Part shown: in pieces, positions 59,065 through 64,000 of the stretch
How positions within the stretch are numbered: the stretch's first letter is position 1
Layout: each line of letters starts with the position of its first letter
Source of the DNA: Bog-532 sp963833835
GTDB lineage: Bacteria; Actinomycetota; Actinomycetes; Streptosporangiales; Streptosporangiaceae
Assembly (NCBI GenBank): GCA_963833835.1
Contig: CAWHZI010000014.1
Span: 62,001 to 126,000 of the forward strand
Direction of reading: 5' to 3'
Length of the DNA stretch: 64,000 nt
Position numbers and translations under genes: made by a program
Notes under the pieces: model-generated
Database searches by the model: none
What the model was told of the DNA's origin: nothing
Seen by the model: the letters and a program-made list of their open reading frames with translations, nothing else

Positions 59065-59496
59065 TCACTCCCGGGGGTAGACGAGGGCGGTCACACCCTC
59101 GATCTGGAGGACGTCGACGGTGGCCCCCACCGGGATCACCAGGGTCTCGTCGTAGGACCGCGACGACCACTCCTCGCCGCCGATGCGGACGCGGCCGCCG
59201 TGCCCGTCGGTCTCGCGGAGCACCAGGGCGGTCCGGCCGACCAGCGCGGCCGCCCCGGTGCGCAGCGGCGGTGGCTGCTTGAGGTGGCGTTTGGCGATGG
59301 GCCGGACCAGGCCGAGACCGGCCACCGAGACGAGCACGAACGTGAGAATCTGCACCGGCACCGGCAGCCCGGTTGCCCCGGTCACGGCCGCGGCGACCGC
59401 CGCCACCGCGATCAGGCCGAGCGTCAGCGTCACGGTCATCAGCTCGGCCGCCCCGAGCACGACCGCCAAGACCAGCCAGATGATGAGAGCCGCCAT
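59065..59496 (-). CDS. NfeD-like membrane protein
   Basis: A 143-residue protein. Two or three TM segments (MAALIIWLVLAVVLGAAEL, LTLGLIAVAAVAAAVTG, VQILTFVLVSVAGLGL) are followed by an OB-fold domain (LVGRTALVLRETDGHGGRVRIGGEEWSSRS...PVGATVDVLQIEGVTALV). It is the usual partner of SPFH proteins; both genes are transcribed together. ATG 59496 is used since upstream residues are not conserved. Confidence 0.9.
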   Translation of the reverse strand: MAALIIWLVLAVVLGAAELMTVTLTLGLIAVAAVAAAVTGATGLPVPVQILTFVLVSVAGLGLVRPIAKRHLKQPPPLRTGAAALVGRTALVLRETDGHGGRVRIGGEEWSSRSYDETLVIPVGATVDVLQIEGVTALVYPRE

Positions 59497-59797
59497 GGCC
59501 GCTCCGCGTGGTTGCGCAACCGGCGGGCGGCAGCGCCGAGCGGACGCCGCCGCCTGAGCCCGAACGTGATGTTCGTGCCTCAATTGGAGGGTAACTCCCC
59601 CGGCGGCTGGGCGCACTTGTTACGCTGCGCACACTGCCGGTTGCCCGAACCGCCCTCCGACGCGCACCGCCTGAAATCGGGCAAATAGTGCAATATGCTT
59701 TCCGCTCCGGATGGACATTCCACTCGCCCTAGACTTTTCCCAGCTAATGCCGCACAGGGCGGGCGCATCTGACACGGAGTCTTCAGGAGGTGCCCGG
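59497..59797. other. Divergent intergenic region
   Basis: Holds the start regions of the leftward nfeD-like and rightward large HTH-GNAT genes. No convincing gene; the frame of the large ORF is open from 59711, but GTG 59798 has the ribosome binding site. Confidence 0.4.
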
Positions 59798-62700
59798 GTG
59801 GAACGTGGTGACGCCGCCCCCGACCGTCACAGGTCTGGGGTCGACGGCCGTCCCGCACCCGACGGCGTGCCCCTGCGGGCCGAATGGCCCGATCCCGGCT
59901 GGTCAGACACCGAATGGGCCGAAGCCGAGTGGATCGGCCCCCGGCCCGGCCCGGAGTCCCGCCCGGCGCCCCCCGAGGGCTACCCGGAGCCGTACGACGG
60001 CGCGCCTCCCGGGTCTGCCGCCCCCCCGGGTGCTCGTTATCAGGCCGGACGGCGCATCCCGCCCACGATGAACCGGGGCCCCGGTCCTGGCGATCCTCGT
60101 CGGGCTGGGGAGGCCGGCGGCCCCCGTGGTGCGGGTGTCCCTCGGGGCGCCAGCGTTCCTGGCCCGGACCATGGCCGGCCTGGCCCCGGCGTCCCCCGTG
60201 GCGGGGGCACTCCCGGCCCTGGCGCCCCGCGTGGCGCAAGTGTTCCCGGCCCCGGCGTCTCCGGCGGAGTCGGCGCCCCCAACCGCGTGGGCGGCCGCCG
60301 CCGGGCCAACGGTGCCGGTGTACCCGGTTCCCCGGCCATGCCCGGCGGCCCAGGTGCGCCCGGCGTCCAGGGTGGTCCCGGCGTCCAGAGCAGGCCCAAT
60401 GGTCCCGGTGGGTTCACTGGTCCCGGTGGGCCCGGTGTGCCGCCCGGCCGGCGGCGTGGGCCAGGCGGCCCGTACCCCGAGGGCGGCCCCTACCCCGGCG
60501 CCCGCTACCCGGCGCCGCCGCGTCCGGCCGGGCCACCCCCTGGCGGGCGACCCGCTGGACCTGGTGGACCGTACCCGGGTGGGCGCCCAGCCGGCCCGCA
60601 GCCGGGCGGTGGCCCCGGTCCGTATCAGGGTGGACGCCCGGCAGGCCCGCACCCAAGTGGCGGCCCCGGTCCCTATCAGGGTGGACGCCGGGCGGGGCCG
60701 CAACCAGGTGGGAGGCCCGGCGGACCCTACCCGGGTGGACGCCCGGCGGGACCGCAACCGGCCGGTGGGCCCGGCGGCCCGTACCCGGATGGCGGCCCGA
60801 ACGGCTCGTACCCGGGCCGTGGTCCAGCGCGCCCCGGGCCGGGCAGAAGGCCGGACGGACCCTATCCGGGCGATGGCCGCACAGCCGGCCAGTACCCGCC
60901 GGACCAATACCCCCAGGGTCAGTACCCGTCCGGGCCGTACCCGGCGGACCAGTACCGGGACGATCGGTACCCGGGTGACCAGTACCCGGTGGAGCAGTAC
61001 CCCGCTGGGGAGTATGCGGCCGGTTACGGTGACGACGGCTACGCCCAGTCGGGCTACGACGGCTACCCGGAGCCCGCCTACGCGGACGGCCGGTACCCGG
61101 AGGACCGCTACCCCGCGGATCACCACCCGGGCCCGGGCTATCCGGAGGGCCAGTATCCGGACGGCGGCTACCCCGAGGGCCAGTACGCGGCGGACGGCTA
61201 CCGAGAGCAGGGTTACCCGGACGGCTACGCGGGAGCCACTCCACCAAACGGCTACGCGGACGGCGCACCACCAAACGGCTACGCCAACGCCGCCCCGAAC
61301 GGCTACGGTCACGCCGCCCCGCCCGACGGCTACGCCGGATACCCGGGCCAGGCTCGTGGCCAGGACGATTACCCGGGCGGCCCCGAACCAGCCCGCGCCT
61401 ACCCCGGCGGCGGGCCGGGCCCCTATGCCGACGGGCCCGTTCCAGCCGGAAGTTACCCGGATCAGAGCTACCCGGCACCCGGACCGCGCGGGCCGGGGGG
61501 CTACGCCGCGCCCGGACCGCAAGGGACAGCGGGCTATCCGGGACCTGGACCGTATGGACCTGGGGACTCCGCAGCACCCGCGGCATACGGGCCGGAGGGC
61601 TATCCGCCGCCTGGAGCGTATGGGCCGGAGAATTACCCGCCGCCCGGATCGTACGGACCGGAGAATTATCCCCCGCCGGGGCCCGAGCGCCGGCCGGGAT
61701 CCGCGCCGCCCGCCGGGCGCCCCGTGCTCCGGGGCCAGGCCATGCCTGCGGAGGCGCCGGGCCGTTCGGCCGGAAGGGGGGACGCGGCGCAGGCTCCGGC
61801 CAAGCCGGTCGCGACCCGGCAGCTTCCCGCCGCGCGAGGGCCCGGGCTCGACCAGCCGGTCAAGCCGGGGGCGGCGCTGGCGCTGCGGAAAGAGCCCGAC
61901 CCCAAGCCGCGGGCCAAGACGCCGCAGGAACAACTGGAAGAGTTCGCCAAGGACCTGCGGGAACTGCGGACCAAGGCCGCGCTCGGCTACCCCGAGATGG
62001 CGGAGCTGTCGCACTTCACGATGAAGACGCTGGCTTCGGCGGCCGGCGGCCTGAACCTGCCGACCCTGCCGGTGACCATGGCCTACGTGCGGGCCTGCGA
62101 CGGCAGTGTCGCCGAGTGGGAGGACCGCTGGCACCGGCTGGCCGACGCCATGAAGCCCCCCGCCGACGACGCTGGAGATGAACGCGACGCCCGAGCGGCA
62201 AGCGACGCAAGTGACAGTCAGGACGCCCGGGGCGAGCACGATGGGCGGGGCGCAAGGGCTGGCCGGGACTCGCAGGGTGACCGGGATGCACGGGGCGACC
62301 GGGATGCACGGGACTTGAGGGATGACCGGGACTTGTGGGACGGGCGGGGTGACGCGCGGGATGTGAGGGACGTTTGGGACGGGCGTGACCCGCGGGGAGG
62401 GCAGGAGGCGCGCGAATCGCGGGATGGGCGGGATCAGCGCGGCCCTTGGGACGGGCGCGACTCGCGGGATGAGCGGGACGTGCGTGATGAGCGGGACGTG
62501 CGGAGGTCACGGGGCGGGCCGGAGGGGCGGGACTTGCGGGGTGGGCCGGAGGGGCCGGGTGAGCAGGCGCGGCGGTCCGAGCCTTGGCCGTCGCAGGTAG
62601 CTTCGCCGCCGTCGGCGCCGTCCGGGGGGCCTGCCGGGCCGACAGGACCTGTGAACGAGCAGGCACCTAGGTCATCTGAGCAGGTGTACGTGATCACGTC

Positions 62701-63550
62701 GGCGGCACCGCGGCGCCCGCAGCGCTTATGTCATGGCGCTGAGGACCAGCCCGTGGAGGTGACCTCGCTCGGCTACCGGACAGACCTGATGGTTCGGCGG
62801 ATGGAAGGCAGCGAGGTCGCGGACCACGGCGACCACGTGGTCGTGCGCAGCCCGGGGCACCCCGGGTTCTGGTGGGGCAACTTCATCCTGCTCCCGGCGC
62901 CGCCGCGGCCGCGGGAGGCCGCGGGCTGGCTGGCCCGGTTCGCGGAGGTGTTCCCGGAAGCCGGCCACGTCGCGCTGGGCGTGGACACCGCCGAGCCCGA
63001 AGCGGCCGAGCGCTCGGGGCTGCCGGAGGCCGGGCTCCGGCTGGAACGGAGCACCGTACTCGTCACCACCGGGGTTCACGCGCCGCCGCACGTCAACCTG
63101 AACGTGCAGTACCGGCCGCTGGCCGGAGACGCGGACTGGCAGCAGTCGCTGGAACTGCGACTCACGGGCGACGACAGCGATGGGGCGGCCACACACGGGT
63201 TCCACGAGCAGCGCACCGCCGACGCCCGGCGGCTGGCCGAGAACGGGCACGGCGCCTGGTTCGGCGCTTTCGCGAGCGGGCGGCTGACCGCGCAGCTGGG
63301 GATCTTCTCTGACGGCAGCGGGATAGCTCGCTACCAGAACGTGGAAACCGACCCGGACTGGCGGCGGAACGGGCTGGCCGGCACGCTGGTGTGGCAGGCA
63401 GGCCAGTGGGCCCGGGGCCACCTGGACGCGCGCACCCTGGTCATCGTGGCCGACCCGGCCGCGGCGGCGATTCGCATCTACCGCTCGGTCGGATTCCGGG
63501 ACATCGAGACGCAGACCGCGTTCCAGCGGCCGCCGTACGCCGTGGGGTGA
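59798..63550 (+). CDS. Large disordered repeat, HTH and GNAT protein
   Basis: A 1250-residue chain of distinct parts. Residues about 1-400 are Gly/Pro-rich with repeated units such as GGPYPGGRPAGPQPGGGPGP; about 355-650 are Tyr-rich (DQYPQGQYPSGPYPADQYRD, then NGYA and GYP repeats). An XRE-like HTH follows near 705-785 (FAKDLRELRTKAALGYPEMA...EWEDRWHRLAD). Next comes about 130 residues of Asp/Arg repeats (RDARGDRDARDLRDDRDL), and the C-terminus (about 960-1250) is a GNAT-type acetyltransferase with GIARYQNVETDPDWRRNGLA and AIRIYRSVGFRDIET. GTG 59798 follows AGGAGG; ATG 59711 lacks one. I know no protein with this order. Confidence 0.75.
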   Translation: MERGDAAPDRHRSGVDGRPAPDGVPLRAEWPDPGWSDTEWAEAEWIGPRPGPESRPAPPEGYPEPYDGAPPGSAAPPGARYQAGRRIPPTMNRGPGPGDPRRAGEAGGPRGAGVPRGASVPGPDHGRPGPGVPRGGGTPGPGAPRGASVPGPGVSGGVGAPNRVGGRRRANGAGVPGSPAMPGGPGAPGVQGGPGVQSRPNGPGGFTGPGGPGVPPGRRRGPGGPYPEGGPYPGARYPAPPRPAGPPPGGRPAGPGGPYPGGRPAGPQPGGGPGPYQGGRPAGPHPSGGPGPYQGGRRAGPQPGGRPGGPYPGGRPAGPQPAGGPGGPYPDGGPNGSYPGRGPARPGPGRRPDGPYPGDGRTAGQYPPDQYPQGQYPSGPYPADQYRDDRYPGDQYPVEQYPAGEYAAGYGDDGYAQSGYDGYPEPAYADGRYPEDRYPADHHPGPGYPEGQYPDGGYPEGQYAADGYREQGYPDGYAGATPPNGYADGAPPNGYANAAPNGYGHAAPPDGYAGYPGQARGQDDYPGGPEPARAYPGGGPGPYADGPVPAGSYPDQSYPAPGPRGPGGYAAPGPQGTAGYPGPGPYGPGDSAAPAAYGPEGYPPPGAYGPENYPPPGSYGPENYPPPGPERRPGSAPPAGRPVLRGQAMPAEAPGRSAGRGDAAQAPAKPVATRQLPAARGPGLDQPVKPGAALALRKEPDPKPRAKTPQEQLEEFAKDLRELRTKAALGYPEMAELSHFTMKTLASAAGGLNLPTLPVTMAYVRACDGSVAEWEDRWHRLADAMKPPADDAGDERDARAASDASDSQDARGEHDGRGARAGRDSQGDRDARGDRDARDLRDDRDLWDGRGDARDVRDVWDGRDPRGGQEARESRDGRDQRGPWDGRDSRDERDVRDERDVRRSRGGPEGRDLRGGPEGPGEQARRSEPWPSQVASPPSAPSGGPAGPTGPVNEQAPRSSEQVYVITSAAPRRPQRLCHGAEDQPVEVTSLGYRTDLMVRRMEGSEVADHGDHVVVRSPGHPGFWWGNFILLPAPPRPREAAGWLARFAEVFPEAGHVALGVDTAEPEAAERSGLPEAGLRLERSTVLVTTGVHAPPHVNLNVQYRPLAGDADWQQSLELRLTGDDSDGAATHGFHEQRTADARRLAENGHGAWFGAFASGRLTAQLGIFSDGSGIARYQNVETDPDWRRNGLAGTLVWQAGQWARGHLDARTLVIVADPAAAAIRIYRSVGFRDIETQTAFQRPPYAVG

Positions 63551-63607
63551 GGGGCGGCCGGGCCGCGGGAAGTGCTGGGCGAGCTGGGTCCCGGCCTTGG
63601 GACGGCC

Positions 63608-63647
63608 CGGCCCGGGGGACGCCGGCGTGGCCCGGGGACGCCGGCGT
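63608..63647. repeat. Direct repeat in the convergent gap
   Basis: About 20 bases (GGCCCGGGGGACGCCGGCGT) are followed by a second copy lacking one G. It lies between the large GNAT gene and the phzF-like gene. Confidence 0.55.
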
Positions 63648-63651
63648 TGCG

Positions 63652-64000
63652 TTACAGGTTGGCCGTGCCTTGCAGGCAGGTGACCGTGCCGCCGCCGACC
63701 CAGATCGTGCCGTCGTCGTCACGGGAAATGTGCACCCGGCCGCGCCGGCCCATCGCGGTGCCCTGGCTTGCTACGTAGGGAGCGCTGGCGCGGCCGGAGG
63801 CCAGGAGCCAGCCAGCCAGGGACGCGTTCAGGCTTCCGGTCACCGGGTCCTCGCCGAAGCCGCCCAGGGCCGGAGTGAAGGCCCGTACCTCGAACGCTTC
63901 GGGGGATCCGGGTGGATAGGGGCCGACCACGCCGATGTCCAGGTCGGACACGCCCGGGCGCACGGCCAGGACCGCGTCGGCGCTGGCCAGCAGCACCGCG
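63652..64000 (-). CDS. PhzF-family isomerase/epimerase, C-terminal part
   Basis: The C-terminal 115 residues of a PhzF-fold protein; its start lies beyond the window. FEVRAFTPALGGFGEDPVTGSLNASLAGWLL carries the signature GFGEDPVTGS loop of the second PhzF half, followed by ASQGTAMGRRGRVHI and the terminal VGGGTVTCLQGTANL. PhzF relatives isomerise small acids by proton transfer; this one cannot be assigned a substrate. Confidence 0.88.
   Translation of the reverse strand, partial: AVLLASADAVLAVRPGVSDLDIGVVGPYPPGSPEAFEVRAFTPALGGFGEDPVTGSLNASLAGWLLASGRASAPYVASQGTAMGRRGRVHISRDDDGTIWVGGGTVTCLQGTANL

Noticed and set aside
60126..62024. 632-residue frame within the large HTH-GNAT gene
   Set aside because: It is a shifted reading of the Gly/Pro and Tyr-rich repeats, shows Arg/Thr-rich noise, and would disrupt the HTH and GNAT domains.
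1..64000. tRNA, rRNA, insertion sequences, phage attachment sites
   Set aside because: I looked for cloverleaf patterns, transposase motifs and flanking inverted repeats but found none that I could support.

Overview
The window is high-GC actinobacterial DNA. Gene starts are often GTG or TTG, and neighbouring genes are commonly coupled through 1-4 base overlaps. Several -10 boxes sit about 7 bases upstream of a start codon, which suggests leaderless mRNAs. The gene content also fits an actinomycete: a mycothiol-type Rv2466c-like reductase, menaquinone synthesis (MenA), an Eis-type acetyltransferase, a HelR-type RNA polymerase ATPase and a complete bacterial hopanoid operon. I cannot name the genus.

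Layout. 0-0.45 kb: a small protein of 16-residue helical repeats. 0.85-6.1 kb: an L-arabinose locus (LacI-type regulator, araB, araD, araA) with two matching operator-like sites, one lying across the araB start. 6.3-10.4 kb: an unrecognised protein, an ECF42-type sigma factor paired with a DGPF/YCII protein, a YbjQ-like protein and a small membrane protein. 10.5-16.0 kb: a SARP/AfsR-like regulator with an odd C-terminus, then a flavin monooxygenase and a HelR-type ATPase behind a 19-bp palindrome of the rifamycin-associated-element kind, probably a rifamycin resistance operon. 16.5-19.8 kb: a secreted multidomain glycoside hydrolase. 20.1-23.6 kb: a RIO kinase and a MacB-like ABC pair. 23.8-32.9 kb (minus strand): the hopanoid operon hpnC-hpnD-hpnE-polyprenyl synthase-shc-(hpnG-ispH fusion)-hpnH, leading from C5 precursors through squalene and hopene to adenosylhopane and its further processing. 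33.4-41.0 kb: a SpoIIE-type phosphatase, an Eis-like acetyltransferase, rpiB, a mycothiol-linked reductase with a CPWA site, aminopeptidase N and an APH-fold kinase. 41.0-43.2 kb: an arsenic cluster (arsM and arsR divergent from arsI and arsC) with no visible efflux pump. 43.3-45.5 kb: a HAD protein and a membrane diguanylate cyclase.

45.9-46.5 kb holds the most unusual element: eight copies of a tiny reading frame, each with its own Shine-Dalgarno sequence and each encoding the same heptapeptide MRADAWG. Six of the eight lie in exact 68-bp tandem units. The first two copies have different flanking DNA but keep the ribosome binding site, peptide and stop, which points to selection on the micro-ORF itself.

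46.6-64 kb: a small membrane protein, a penicillin-acylase-family hydrolase, an amidase, a membrane NERD protein, ilvD-GNAT-menA, an HTH/proline-rich/TM protein converging (with antisense overlap) on an SPFH/NfeD pair, a 1250-residue protein joining disordered repeats, an HTH and a GNAT domain, and a PhzF-family gene cut by the window edge.
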